Assembly: GCF_000735605.1 (NCBI RefSeq)
Contig: NZ_JPKG01000008.1
Coordinates: forward strand, 45,138-109,137
Reading direction: 5' to 3'
Source: Allobosea sp. LC85
GTDB lineage: Bacteria > Pseudomonadota > Alphaproteobacteria > Rhizobiales > Beijerinckiaceae
Length of the DNA stretch: 64,000 bases
Part shown: piece after piece, positions 33,596 to 42,363 of the stretch
Position numbering within the stretch: the first letter of the stretch is position 1
Layout: every line of letters starts with the position of its first letter
Notes under the pieces: generated by a model
Told to the model about the DNA's origin: nothing
The model's database searches: none
Seen by the model: the letters and a program-made list of their open reading frames with translations, nothing else
Program-made: the position numbers and the translations under genes

Positions 33596-33612
33596 GCGAC
33601 GTTCGATGTCGC
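33596..33612. promoter_or_regulatory. Inverted repeat upstream of the osmolyte ABC transporter operon
   Basis: GCGAC (33596-33600), 7 nt, GTCGC (33608-33612); its right half again reads TCGATGTCGC, identical to 27189-27197 plus one base. It lies about 75 bp before the first transporter gene. Confidence 0.45.
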
Positions 33613-33688
33613 TTCCCCGGCCCGAACCTGGAACGGTTCTGATCGACACTTTCCTGACAAGACGGATAACCGTCGCTAGGGAACGGCA

Positions 33689-34342
33689 GTGGACACGATC
33701 GCCTTCATCATGGCGAATCTTCCCGTGATCGGGCAGCGGATGCTGGAGCACGTCTCGCTCGTCTCGGTCTCGGTCGGTGTCGCGATCCTGACCGGCGTGC
33801 CGACCGGCATCGCGATCACGCAGAACCGGCGTGCCGCCGATGCGGTCCTCTACATCGCCTCGATCATCATCACGATCCCCTCGATCGCGCTGTTCGGCAT
33901 CCTGATCCCGCTGCTCTCGACCATCGGCCACGGCATCGGCTACCTGCCGGCGGTGATTGCGCTCATCCTCTACGCGCAGTTGCCGATCATCCGGAACACC
34001 TACACGGCGATCATGAACGTCGATCCGGCCCTGCGCGAGGCGGCGCGCGGCATGGGCATGACGACGCTCGAACGGCTGCGCCGGGTCGAGCTGCCGCTGG
34101 CGCTGCCGGTCATCCTCAACGGCGTGCGCAGCGCGGTGGTGCTCAACATCGCGATCGCCGCCATCGCGACCTATATCGGTGCCGGGGGCCTCGGCACCTT
34201 CATCTCGCGCGGCATTTCGCAGACCGATATCCGCCAGCTCCTGACCGGCGCGATCGCCGTCAGCCTGCTCGCGATCATCGCCGATTACGGCCTGCTCTTC
34301 GCGCAGCGCCAGCTCACCTCGCCGGGATTGAAGCTCAAATGA
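33689..34342 (+). CDS. ABC transporter permease, glycine betaine/osmolyte (OpuC/YehW-type)
   Basis: 217 residues, five to six membrane helices, with the conserved cytoplasmic loop REAARGMGMTTLERLRRVELPLALP that contacts the ATPase. The start is a GTG at 33689 with AGGGA 8 nt upstream. The gene ends overlapping the ATPase gene by 4 bp. Permeases of this short type work as pairs in OpuC-like importers of betaine, choline or related compounds. Neighbours fit uptake of the compound catabolised by the upstream enzymes. Confidence 0.9.
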   Translation: MDTIAFIMANLPVIGQRMLEHVSLVSVSVGVAILTGVPTGIAITQNRRAADAVLYIASIIITIPSIALFGILIPLLSTIGHGIGYLPAVIALILYAQLPIIRNTYTAIMNVDPALREAARGMGMTTLERLRRVELPLALPVILNGVRSAVVLNIAIAAIATYIGAGGLGTFISRGISQTDIRQLLTGAIAVSLLAIIADYGLLFAQRQLTSPGLKLK

Positions 34343-35445
34343 TCCGTCTCGAACAGGTCTCCAAGCACTTCGGGACGATGATCGCCGTCGACCGCATCGA
34401 TATGGAGGTGCCCGCCGGCGCCGTCTGCGTCCTGCTTGGCCCCTCGGGCTGCGGCAAGACCACGACGATGAAGATGATCAACCGGCTGATCCCGCCCACC
34501 TCCGGCAAGATCTATGTCGACGGCAAGGACGCGGCGAGTGTCGACGAGGTCACCCTGCGTCGCTCGATTGGCTACGTCATCCAGCAGATCGGCCTGTTCC
34601 CCAACATGACGATCGAGGAGAACATCTGCGTCGTGCCGGATCTTCTCGGCTGGCCCAAGGCCAAGTCGCGCAAGCGCGCCGCCGAGCTGCTCGACATGGT
34701 CAATCTCGACCCGTCCGTCTTCCTGAAGCGCTACCCCAAGCAGCTTTCCGGCGGCCAGCAGCAGCGCGTCGGCGTGGTGCGCGCGCTCGCGGCCGATCCA
34801 CCGGTCCTGCTGATGGACGAGCCCTTCGGCGCGATCGACCCGATCAATCGCGAGGTGATCCAGGACGAGTTCATGAAGCTTCAGGCGGAACTGAAGAAGA
34901 CCATCGTCTTCGTCAGCCACGACATCGACGAGGCGGTGAAGATGGCGACGCGGATCGCGATCTTCCGGGACGGCAAGCTGATCCAGTACGACACGCCCGA
35001 CAACATCCTCGCCCACCCGATCGATGCCTTCGTCTCCGAGTTCGTCGGTTCCGACCGGACCTTGAAGCGCCTGCGCCTGATCCGCGTTGCCGATGCTATG
35101 ATGGCGGAGCCGCCGCGCGTACGCGCCGAGGACACTCTCGATACCGCCGTAAAGCTGATGGAAGAGCACGGCCACGTTTCGGTGGTGATGGTCGGCCCGC
35201 GCGGCCGTGCGCGCGGCGTGGTGCGGCTCGAGGACGTGCGCGAGCGCAGGGGCATCGTCGGCGAATACCAGGAGCCGCTGCCCGGCGTCGTCAACATCCG
35301 CGACGACCTGCGCACCGCCGTCTCGCAGATGTTCACCCATGGCGTGACCTGGCTCGCCTGCGTCGACGACGACGGCTTCTACAAGGGCTACATCACCCAG
35401 AAGAGCATCACCCAGGTGCTCGGCGCGACCTATCGGGAAAGCTGA
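34339..35445 (+). CDS. ABC transporter ATPase with CBS domains (OpuCA-like)
   Basis: 368 residues. Walker A GPSGCGKTT, signature LSGGQQQRV, Walker B VLLMDEPFGA, followed from about residue 250 by two CBS domains (LRLIRVADAMMAEPPRV and later LPGVVNIRDDLRTAVSQMF). CBS domains in OpuA/OpuC ATPases sense ionic strength and so couple transport to osmotic stress. It overlaps the first permease gene and is followed by a second permease 1 nt downstream. Part of the osmolyte-type importer. Confidence 0.92.
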   Translation: MIRLEQVSKHFGTMIAVDRIDMEVPAGAVCVLLGPSGCGKTTTMKMINRLIPPTSGKIYVDGKDAASVDEVTLRRSIGYVIQQIGLFPNMTIEENICVVPDLLGWPKAKSRKRAAELLDMVNLDPSVFLKRYPKQLSGGQQQRVGVVRALAADPPVLLMDEPFGAIDPINREVIQDEFMKLQAELKKTIVFVSHDIDEAVKMATRIAIFRDGKLIQYDTPDNILAHPIDAFVSEFVGSDRTLKRLRLIRVADAMMAEPPRVRAEDTLDTAVKLMEEHGHVSVVMVGPRGRARGVVRLEDVRERRGIVGEYQEPLPGVVNIRDDLRTAVSQMFTHGVTWLACVDDDGFYKGYITQKSITQVLGATYRES

Positions 35446-35446
35446 T

Positions 35447-36175
35447 ATGGCGCTCGCGGGCCTCGCAGGAACCCTTCGCTGGCTCGTCGTCTTCGGCGCC
35501 TTTGCTCTCGGCGCCTGGCTGCAGGCGCGCGGCACCATTCCCTCGATCCTGGGCTATTCGACGGACGTCACCTATCTCATCCGCCAACATCTCGCGCTTG
35601 CGGCGATGTCGGGCGCAATCGCACTCGTCGTTGGCGTACCGCTCGGCATCATCCTGTCGCGGCCGCGTTTCGAGCTGTTCGCCGATGCGGTGACGCAAAT
35701 CGTCAATCTCGGCACCACGATCCCGACGCTGGCACTGCTCGCAATCTCGATGTCCTTCCTCGGCATCGGCTCGCCGCCCGCGGTCTTCGCGCTGTTCGTG
35801 CTGACGCTTCTGCCGATCGTACTCAACACCATCGCCGGCCTGCGCTCGGTGCCCCAGTACCTGATCGAGGCAGCGCGCGGCATGGGCATGACACCGCGCC
35901 AGATCCTCCGGCGGGTCGAGCTGCCGAACGCCGTCTTCGTGATCCTCGCCGGCGTGCGCACCGCCTTCGCCATCAATATCGGCACGGTGCCGCTGGCCTT
36001 CCTGATCGGTGGCGGTGGCTTGGGCGAGCTCATTTTCACCGGCATCGACCTGATGGAGCCGAGCATGCTGCTGGCGGGCGCGATCCCGACCGCGCTGCTC
36101 GCCGTGCTCGTCGATTTCCTGATCGGCCAGATCCAGTTCTGGCTGATTCCGAAAGGCGTCAATCCGCTGCGCTGA
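35447..36175 (+). CDS. ABC transporter permease, second subunit of osmolyte-type importer
   Basis: 242 residues, six predicted membrane helices, loop IEAARGMGMTPRQILRRVELPNA typical of the ATPase contact. It pairs with the permease at 33689 to form the membrane pore. ATG at 35447 directly after the ATPase stop, so translation is coupled. The binding-protein gene starts 36 nt downstream. Confidence 0.9.
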   Translation: MALAGLAGTLRWLVVFGAFALGAWLQARGTIPSILGYSTDVTYLIRQHLALAAMSGAIALVVGVPLGIILSRPRFELFADAVTQIVNLGTTIPTLALLAISMSFLGIGSPPAVFALFVLTLLPIVLNTIAGLRSVPQYLIEAARGMGMTPRQILRRVELPNAVFVILAGVRTAFAINIGTVPLAFLIGGGGLGELIFTGIDLMEPSMLLAGAIPTALLAVLVDFLIGQIQFWLIPKGVNPLR

Positions 36176-36211
36176 ACAGCGGCCATTCAACCCAAAAAGG
36201 GGAACACGACC

Positions 36212-37117
36212 ATGCTCAAGCGCACTTTCCTAGGTTTCGCCTCCGCCGCACTGGCCTCCGCCGCCCTGGCTTTTGCCGTCCTGCCGCTCGCCGCGCAGGC
36301 GCAATCCGTCGTCGTCGGCGGCAAGAACTTCACCGAGCAGCAGCTCATGGCGGAGATGACGACACAGCTGCTCAAGGCCAAGGGCTTCACCGTCGACAAG
36401 CGCGCAGGGCTGGGCACCGCGCCCCTGCGCCAGGCCCAGGAAGCCGGGCAGATCGACGTCTATTGGGAGTACACCGGCACCTCCCTGATCACCTTCAACA
36501 AGGTGGCCGACAAGATGGATGCGACGGCGACCTATGCGAAGGTCAAGGAGCTCGATGCCGCAAAGGGCCTGGTCTGGCTGAACCCGTCCAAGGCCAACAA
36601 CACCTATGCGCTGGCGATGCGCAAGAAGGACGCCGAGGCCAAGGGCATCAAGTCGCTCTCCGACCTCGCCGGCAAGGTAAAGGGCGGCCAGGCGCTGAAA
36701 TTCGGTTGCAACGCCGAGTTCTATGCGCGTCCGGACGGCCTCACGCCGCTGCAGACGACCTATGCCTTCGAATTCGGTCGCGAGAACGTGGTGCGGATGG
36801 ATACCGGCCTGGTCTATCAGGCGCTGCGCGACAGTCAGGTCGATGTCGGCCTCGTCTTCGCCACCGACGGGCGCGTCCCGGCCTTCGACTTCGTCATCCT
36901 GACCGACGACAAGGGCTATTTCCCGACCTATGCGATGACGCCTGTCATCCGCAAGGAGACACTCGACAAGAACCCGAAGCTCGCCGAGATCCTGAACGGC
37001 CTTTCGGCCAAGCTCGACGACGCCACCATGGCCAGGCTCAACGCCTCGGTCGATGTCGACAAGAAGAGCATCGAGGAGGTCGCGGCCGGCTTCCTCAAGG
37101 CGCAGTCGCTGGTTTGA
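36212..37117 (+). CDS. Glycine betaine/osmolyte-type periplasmic binding protein (OpuC/OsmF-like)
   Basis: 301 residues: signal peptide (1-30, ending AAQAQ), then VVVGGKNFTEQQLMAEMTTQ and QIDVYWEYTGTSL, hallmarks of the OpuAC-type quaternary-amine binding fold. A second lobe near FPTYAMTPVIRKE completes the fold. AAAGGGGAA lies before the ATG. It is the last transporter subunit of the operon and gives it substrate specificity, probably for a betaine-like compound. Confidence 0.9.
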   Translation: MLKRTFLGFASAALASAALAFAVLPLAAQAQSVVVGGKNFTEQQLMAEMTTQLLKAKGFTVDKRAGLGTAPLRQAQEAGQIDVYWEYTGTSLITFNKVADKMDATATYAKVKELDAAKGLVWLNPSKANNTYALAMRKKDAEAKGIKSLSDLAGKVKGGQALKFGCNAEFYARPDGLTPLQTTYAFEFGRENVVRMDTGLVYQALRDSQVDVGLVFATDGRVPAFDFVILTDDKGYFPTYAMTPVIRKETLDKNPKLAEILNGLSAKLDDATMARLNASVDVDKKSIEEVAAGFLKAQSLV

Positions 37118-37175
37118 TCCTTCCCCGACCATGCCGGAGGCGCCCTGCGCCTCCGGCCTTCTCGCGAGCCGTTCC

Positions 37176-38024
37176 ATGTCGTCGCTGAAAGTCGCGGTCG
37201 CCCAAATTCGCTGCGAGCCGGCGGGGCTCGAGGCGAACCTGGCCGCGCATCTCGATGCCATCGGTGAGGCTCGCGGCAAGGGCGCAGAGCTTCTGCTCTT
37301 CCCCGAGCTGTCGCTGACCGACTATCTCGCCGATCCCGATTGCAGCGCCCTGGCGTTAGCGCCCGGTGCCGAGCCGCTCGCCCGCATCGCCGGGGCCGCG
37401 GACGGCATTGCGGTCTCGGCCGGCTTTATCGAGCGCGACGGGCAAGGCCGCTTCTTCAACAGCCAGGGGCTGTTCCGCGACCGCAAACTCGTCGCCGTCC
37501 ATCGCAAGCTCAACCTGCCGGGCTACGGTGCCCTGCGCGAGGACCGCGTCTATGCGCGCGGATGCCGTCTCGACCTGGCAGAGCCTGCTCCTGGCTGGCG
37601 CGCAGCCACGCTGATTTGCGCGGATGCCTGGAACCCAGCGCTGCCCTGGCTCGCGGCGCTCTCCGGCGCCAGCCTGCTCCTGTTGCCCGCAGCCTCGGCG
37701 CTCGGCGCGGTCGGGAACGGTTTCGACAATCCCCGCGGCTGGGAGATCAATCTCGCCCATAGCGCCATGACCTATGGTTTGCCGATATTGTTCGCCAATC
37801 ATTGCGGCGCGCGCGGCGGAGCGGAGTTCTGGGGCGGATCGCGCATCCTCGACACCTCCGGCGCCGAGCTCGTCCGAGCAGGCGCGGCGCCTGAAGTGAT
37901 CATCGCAGAGCTGTCGCTCGCCGACGGCGAGACAGCCCGCCGAATTCTGCCGACCGCCCGCGACAGCGATCCGGTCCTGGTCGGAAAGCTTCTGCACGAC
38001 CGTATCGGCAAGGACAGGCCCTGA
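37176..38024 (+). CDS. Carbon-nitrogen hydrolase (nitrilase superfamily)
   Basis: 282 residues. The catalytic triad is visible: Glu in FPELSLTDY, Lys in HRKLNLPGYG and Cys in LICADAWNPALPW. The fold hydrolyses amides, nitriles or carbamoyl groups. The ATG at 37176 starts MSSLKVAVAQI, the usual first strand of the family; the open frame upstream overlaps the binding protein. It lies between a betaine-type importer and an MmgE/PrpD gene, suggesting that an amide-containing substrate is imported and hydrolysed. The substrate is unknown. Confidence 0.9.
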   Translation: MSSLKVAVAQIRCEPAGLEANLAAHLDAIGEARGKGAELLLFPELSLTDYLADPDCSALALAPGAEPLARIAGAADGIAVSAGFIERDGQGRFFNSQGLFRDRKLVAVHRKLNLPGYGALREDRVYARGCRLDLAEPAPGWRAATLICADAWNPALPWLAALSGASLLLLPAASALGAVGNGFDNPRGWEINLAHSAMTYGLPILFANHCGARGGAEFWGGSRILDTSGAELVRAGAAPEVIIAELSLADGETARRILPTARDSDPVLVGKLLHDRIGKDRP

Positions 38025-38029
38025 CGATC

Positions 38030-39367
38030 ATGACCAATCCGATCGACTTCATCCATCGCCTGCAATTCTCCCAGCTACCGACGGAGGTCGCGCATCAGGC
38101 ACGCCGCTGTCTCCTCGATCTCGTCGGGGTCGCGGCGAGCGGCCGGAACACGCAACTCTCGCGCATCGCGCATGATTTCGCGGTCGATCACCTCGGCGCT
38201 GGTCGAAAAGGCGCAAGGCTGCTCTTCGACGGGCGCAAGGTCAGCGCCACGGGCGCGGCCTTCGCCGGCGCCACGACGATCGATTCCTTCGACGCCCATG
38301 ACGGCCACGCACTCACGAAAGGCCATGCCGGCGTCGCGATCCTGCCGGCGCTCCTCGCGGTCGCCGACGCCGAAGCGCTGCTCGACGGGGGCGGCCTCGA
38401 CGGCAAGGCCCTGCTGACGAGCCTCGTCCTCGGCTACGAAATCGCGACCCGGGCCGGCATCGCCCTGCACGCCAGCGCCTGCGATTATCACACGTCCGGG
38501 GCCTGGAACGCGCTCGGCTGCGCCGCTGTCGCCGCCCGCCTGCTCCGGCTCGATCCCGAGCGCACCCGCCACGCCCTCGGCATCGCCGAATATCACGGCC
38601 CGCGCAGTCAGATGATGCGCTGCATCGACCATCCAACGATGGTGAAGGATGGGTCGGGCTGGGGCGCCCTGGCCGGCGTCAGCGCCGCCTATCTCGCCAA
38701 GGACGGTTTCACCGGCGCGCCGGCGATCACGATGGAGGCGCCGGATCAGGCTGCGATCTGGACCGACCTCGGCGAGCGCTGGCTGATCCTCGACCAGTAT
38801 TTCAAGCCATGGCCTGTCTGCCGCTGGGCCCAGCCGGCGATCGAGGCCGCGAGCAGCCTGCTTTCCCGGCATGCTCTCACGGCCCCCGACATCGTGCGCG
38901 TCGAGGTCGAGACGTTCCACGAAGCCGTGCGCCTGGGTGCGCAATTGCCGACATCGACGGAGATGGCGCAATACGCGATCGGCTTCCCGCTGGCCGCCTT
39001 CATCGTTCGCGGGCGCATCGGCGCCGGCGAAATCGGCGCCGATGGTCTGGGCGATCCCGCGATCCGTGACATGCTGCAGCGTATCCGGCTCATCGAGAAG
39101 GCCGAATTCTCCCGGCGTTTTCCGGCAGAGAGACTTGCGCGCCTGCGTCTTGTCCTGAAGTCAGGTCAGTTCGTCGAATCCGAGCCCGTGGCGGCTCGTG
39201 GCGACCAGGTCCGTCCCCTGTCGGACGCGGACATGCGTTCGAAGTTCAACTCCGCCACCGCCGCGCTCGACAAAGAGCGCAGCATCAGGCTCGGCGACGA
39301 CTGCCTGACGCTCGCCGGAGGCGGCACGATGGAATCCCTCTGCAACGGCTTGTTTGCGTCGATCTGA
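38030..39367 (+). CDS. MmgE/PrpD-family protein
   Basis: 445 residues. Motifs of the family: LLDLVGVAASGR near the start, ATTIDSFDAHDGH, HTSGAWNALGCAAVAARLL and WPVCRWAQPAIEA. The family includes 2-methylcitrate dehydratase, cis-aconitate decarboxylase and many enzymes of unknown substrate. It starts 5 nt after the hydrolase gene, so it is in the same operon. There is no prpC or prpB nearby, so propionate metabolism is unlikely; the role is linked to the imported compound. Confidence 0.88.
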   Translation: MTNPIDFIHRLQFSQLPTEVAHQARRCLLDLVGVAASGRNTQLSRIAHDFAVDHLGAGRKGARLLFDGRKVSATGAAFAGATTIDSFDAHDGHALTKGHAGVAILPALLAVADAEALLDGGGLDGKALLTSLVLGYEIATRAGIALHASACDYHTSGAWNALGCAAVAARLLRLDPERTRHALGIAEYHGPRSQMMRCIDHPTMVKDGSGWGALAGVSAAYLAKDGFTGAPAITMEAPDQAAIWTDLGERWLILDQYFKPWPVCRWAQPAIEAASSLLSRHALTAPDIVRVEVETFHEAVRLGAQLPTSTEMAQYAIGFPLAAFIVRGRIGAGEIGADGLGDPAIRDMLQRIRLIEKAEFSRRFPAERLARLRLVLKSGQFVESEPVAARGDQVRPLSDADMRSKFNSATAALDKERSIRLGDDCLTLAGGGTMESLCNGLFASI

Positions 39368-39541
39368 CCTGAAGCCGGCAGATAGCCGTGCGCCGAGGAG
39401 GCCATTTTGCGCGGCGACCGGCGACCGAAGCCTGGCGATTTGCCGGTCGCCGGAAAGGCCCGCTCTCGGATAAATCAGTTGGAAGGACTGAATTCGAGGG
39501 ATTTCAATGCTCTCGCAGCGCCTGCCCATCCCTGGCGCAAG

Positions 39542-39712
39542 CTAAGCGCCCAGAATGGTGAGGACGAGACCACCGAGGAGGAAGACACCTCCTCCGACCG
39601 CCATCATTGCATTATCGCTGACCCCGAGCTGTCGCAGGATACTGTAGAGCATCATGCCCCCGGTCACCCCGATGCAGATGCCACCGATCACTGCCCGCTC
39701 AAGCTCAGTCAT
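39542..39712 (-). CDS. Small two-helix membrane protein
   Basis: 56 residues starting MTELERAVIGG, with two hydrophobic helices (about 9-25 and 34-54) separated by LRQLGVSDN. ATG at 39712 is used; the open frame upstream reads through intergenic sequence. Function unknown. A truncated duplicate lies at 27020-27125, so the gene belongs to a repeated segment. Confidence 0.6.
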   Translation of the reverse strand: MTELERAVIGGICIGVTGGMMLYSILRQLGVSDNAMMAVGGGVFLLGGLVLTILGA

Positions 39713-39868
39713 TGGTGATCCCTCGACCGGCCGTCTGGTTATCCCCGCTGCGAAGTTTATCGGGAAAGTCATTGAGCTGCCAGCGCGATGACGCAAGGAT
39801 ACCGTGGCTTGCGCAACCGACGCGTTTCATGGGAACTCGCCCCCAATCCGTAGTCTCCTGTGCCGGCA

Positions 39869-40003
39869 TAGGCGACAGGCGGACCTCCTCGCCATTCTCT
39901 GCCACACCGGGATCGGCGACGAGCAGGCGCTTGCATCTCGTCCATGGTCTGCGCGATGCCGCGCAGACGCCGGACATTGTCCGCACTCGTGGCCCTCGTG
40001 CCG
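39869..40003 (-). pseudogene. Relic of an FCD-type GntR gene
   Basis: The DNA matches the FCD region of the gntR gene at 18499-19206 (about 18655-18770): minus-strand translation gives VRRLRGIAQTMDEMQ, then a frame change, then DPGVAENGEEVR. The DNA-binding part is missing. The remainder of 39713-40070 shows no gene. Confidence 0.8.
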
Positions 40004-40070
40004 ACCTCCACCCAGCTGCTTGCTGGCGATCCGGTTCCTGTCCGTGCGGCCGGACTTGGGCGCCGCCCGG

Positions 40071-40745
40071 TCAGGCCTCGATGGCGCAGCCCAGGCGGAC
40101 AAGCGCGGCATCGACCCAGCTCCGGTCGTCCCTGCCCTCGCCGATGGCCAGCATCTTCTTTTCCTCCGCCTCGTGCTTCTTGCGCGCGGCCTCGTAGATA
40201 GCTTCGGCGTGATCGAAGGGGACGCAGAGGATGCCGTCGTCATCGCCAATGACGAGATCGCCCGGCTCGATCACCATGCCCTCGATCGAGATCGGAACGT
40301 TGATCTCGCCGGGACCATCCTTGTAGGGGCCGCGATGGCTGATGCCGGCCGCATAGATCGGCAGGTCGTTGTCGCGGATCCAGGCGGAATCACGCACTGC
40401 GCCATGGAGCACGATGCCGGCAATGCCACGCTTCTGGGCGTGCGCGATCATGAGTTCGCCGATCAGCGAGTTCGTGAGATCGCCGCCGGCATCGACGACG
40501 ATGACGTCGCCGGGGCTGGCGATGTCGAGCGCCTTGTGGATCATCAGATTGTCGCCCGGGCGCGTCTTCACGGTGATCGCCGGCCCGGCCATCACGCCGC
40601 CGCGGTGCAGCGGTCGCAGCGCAGCTCCACCGGCCGCCATCCGCGACATCGAATCGCTGATATTGGCGACCGGGAGCGTGCGGAAGCGCTCGACGAGGCT
40701 GGGCTCGACCTGGCGGCGGCGCTTGAGAATGCGAAAACCGATCAT
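40071..40745 (-). CDS. RraA-family protein (HMG/CHA aldolase-like)
   Basis: 224 residues. Family motifs are present: ALDIASPGDVIVVDAGGDL, LIGELMIAHAQKRGIAGIVLHGAVRD and GDLVIGDDDGILCVP. The G-x3-E-x4-A and RD elements match the metal and substrate site of 4-hydroxy-4-methyl-2-oxoglutarate/4-carboxy-4-hydroxy-2-oxoadipate aldolases, although many members have other or unknown roles. AAGGA lies upstream of the ATG. It follows the tct transporter genes on the same strand, so it likely acts on the imported carboxylate. Confidence 0.87.
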   Translation of the reverse strand: MIGFRILKRRRQVEPSLVERFRTLPVANISDSMSRMAAGGAALRPLHRGGVMAGPAITVKTRPGDNLMIHKALDIASPGDVIVVDAGGDLTNSLIGELMIAHAQKRGIAGIVLHGAVRDSAWIRDNDLPIYAAGISHRGPYKDGPGEINVPISIEGMVIEPGDLVIGDDDGILCVPFDHAEAIYEAARKKHEAEEKKMLAIGEGRDDRSWVDAALVRLGCAIEA

Positions 40746-40845
40746 GGGATGTCCTTTGGTGGCTGCGCCTGCCAGCCGGCTCGAAATGCGTCTGGGCTGG
40801 CGCCGAGGGATTTGCCCCCGTGGGGGCCGTGATCAGCCGGCACGG

Positions 40846-42360
40846 TCAGACCGCGCCGGCCTCTTCGCGATCGACGCGCGCCTTGCCCCGGCGGATCGCC
40901 GGCAGCACCATGCTGATCAGCAGGGCGGCCGATATCGTCAGGAAGGTCAGGCTGATCGGGCTGCGCACGAAGATCGAGAGATCGCCCTCCGAGAGCAGCA
41001 GCGCGCGGCGGATGTTCTCCTCCATCATCGGCCCGAGCACATAGCCCAGCACCAGCGGCGCAGGCGGGCATTTGAGCTTCGCCAGCACATAGCCGAGGAC
41101 CCCGAGCGCCGCGCAGAGATAGACGTCGATCGCACTGTTGTTCAGGCTGTAATTGCCCAGCGCGCAGAACATCGCGATCGCCGGGAACAGCCAGCGATAC
41201 GGGATGCTGAGCAGCCTTACCCAGAGACCGACGAGCGGCAGGTTCAGCGCCACCAGCATGGCGTTGCCGATCAGCATGCTCGCCACCACGCCCCAGAACA
41301 GCTCCGGATTGCGCGACATCACCGAAGGGCCCGGCTGGACGCCGTTCATCACCAGTGCGCCCAGGATCAGCGCCATCGTGGCGGTACCGGGGATGCCGAG
41401 CGTCAGCATCGGAATGAAGGCGGTCTGCGCCGCCGCGTTGTTGGCCGCTTCCGGCGCCGCCACGCCCTCGATCGCGCCCTTGCCGAAGCGGGATGGATCC
41501 CTCGCGAACTTCTTCTCCAGCATGTAGGAGGAGAAGGACGAGATCGACGGGCCGGTGCCCGGCAGGATGCCGAAGAAGGCGCCGACGAAGGTGCCGCGCA
41601 GCGTTGGCAGGAACGCGGTCTTCAGATCGGCCCAGCTCGGCATCAGGCCGCCAATGTTCTTGGTGAAGACCTCGCGGGTCTCCTTCTGCTCGAGGTTGAG
41701 GACGATCTCGGAGATCGCGAAGATGCCGACGGCGAGCACCGTGAAGCCGATGCCGTCGGCGAGATCGGGCAAGCCGAAGGTGAAGCGTTCGACGCCGGAG
41801 TTCACGTCGGTGCCGACGAGGCCGACGAGCAGGCCGAGCACGACCATGGCGAGCGCCTTGACCATGTCGCCATGCGTCAGGACCGAGGCCGCGACGAGGC
41901 CGAGCACCATCAGGGCGAAATAGTCCTCGGCGCCGAAGCGCAGGGCCCAGCTGGCGAGCGGCACGCCGAGCGCGACGATCAGCAAGGTGCCGATGCAGCC
42001 GGCGACGAAGGAGGAGATCGCCGCAATAGCGAGCGCGGCGCCGGCCCGGCCCTGGCGCGCCATCTGGTAGCCGTCCAGGCAGGTGACGGCGGACGAGGTC
42101 TCGCCGGGCAGATTGACCAGGATCGCCGTGGTCGAACCGCCATATTGCGCACCGTAATAGATGCCGGACAGCATGATGACGGCGGAGACCGGGGGCAGAC
42201 CGAAGGTCACCGGCAGCAACATCGAGATCGTCACCAGCGGCCCGACGCCGGGCAGCACGCCGATGAGGGTGCCCAGCAGCACGCCGAGGAAGCAGTAGGC
42301 GAGGTTCTGCAGCGACAGCGCGACGCCGAAGCCGAGGGCGAAATGGTCGAGGATTTCCAT
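40846..42360 (-). CDS. tctA: Tripartite tricarboxylate transporter large permease, TctA
   Basis: 504 residues with about twelve membrane helices. Signatures GTLIGVLPGVGPLVTISMLL, YYGAQYGGSTTAILVNLPGE and IPGTATMALILGALVMNGVQ identify TctA. It forms the pore for sodium- or proton-driven carboxylate uptake. The preceding tctB ends 3 nt before the start, so the genes are co-transcribed. Binding protein and TctB lie upstream in the order tctC-tctB-tctA on the minus strand. Confidence 0.95.
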   Translation of the reverse strand: MEILDHFALGFGVALSLQNLAYCFLGVLLGTLIGVLPGVGPLVTISMLLPVTFGLPPVSAVIMLSGIYYGAQYGGSTTAILVNLPGETSSAVTCLDGYQMARQGRAGAALAIAAISSFVAGCIGTLLIVALGVPLASWALRFGAEDYFALMVLGLVAASVLTHGDMVKALAMVVLGLLVGLVGTDVNSGVERFTFGLPDLADGIGFTVLAVGIFAISEIVLNLEQKETREVFTKNIGGLMPSWADLKTAFLPTLRGTFVGAFFGILPGTGPSISSFSSYMLEKKFARDPSRFGKGAIEGVAAPEAANNAAAQTAFIPMLTLGIPGTATMALILGALVMNGVQPGPSVMSRNPELFWGVVASMLIGNAMLVALNLPLVGLWVRLLSIPYRWLFPAIAMFCALGNYSLNNSAIDVYLCAALGVLGYVLAKLKCPPAPLVLGYVLGPMMEENIRRALLLSEGDLSIFVRSPISLTFLTISAALLISMVLPAIRRGKARVDREEAGAV

Positions 42361-42363
42361 GGC

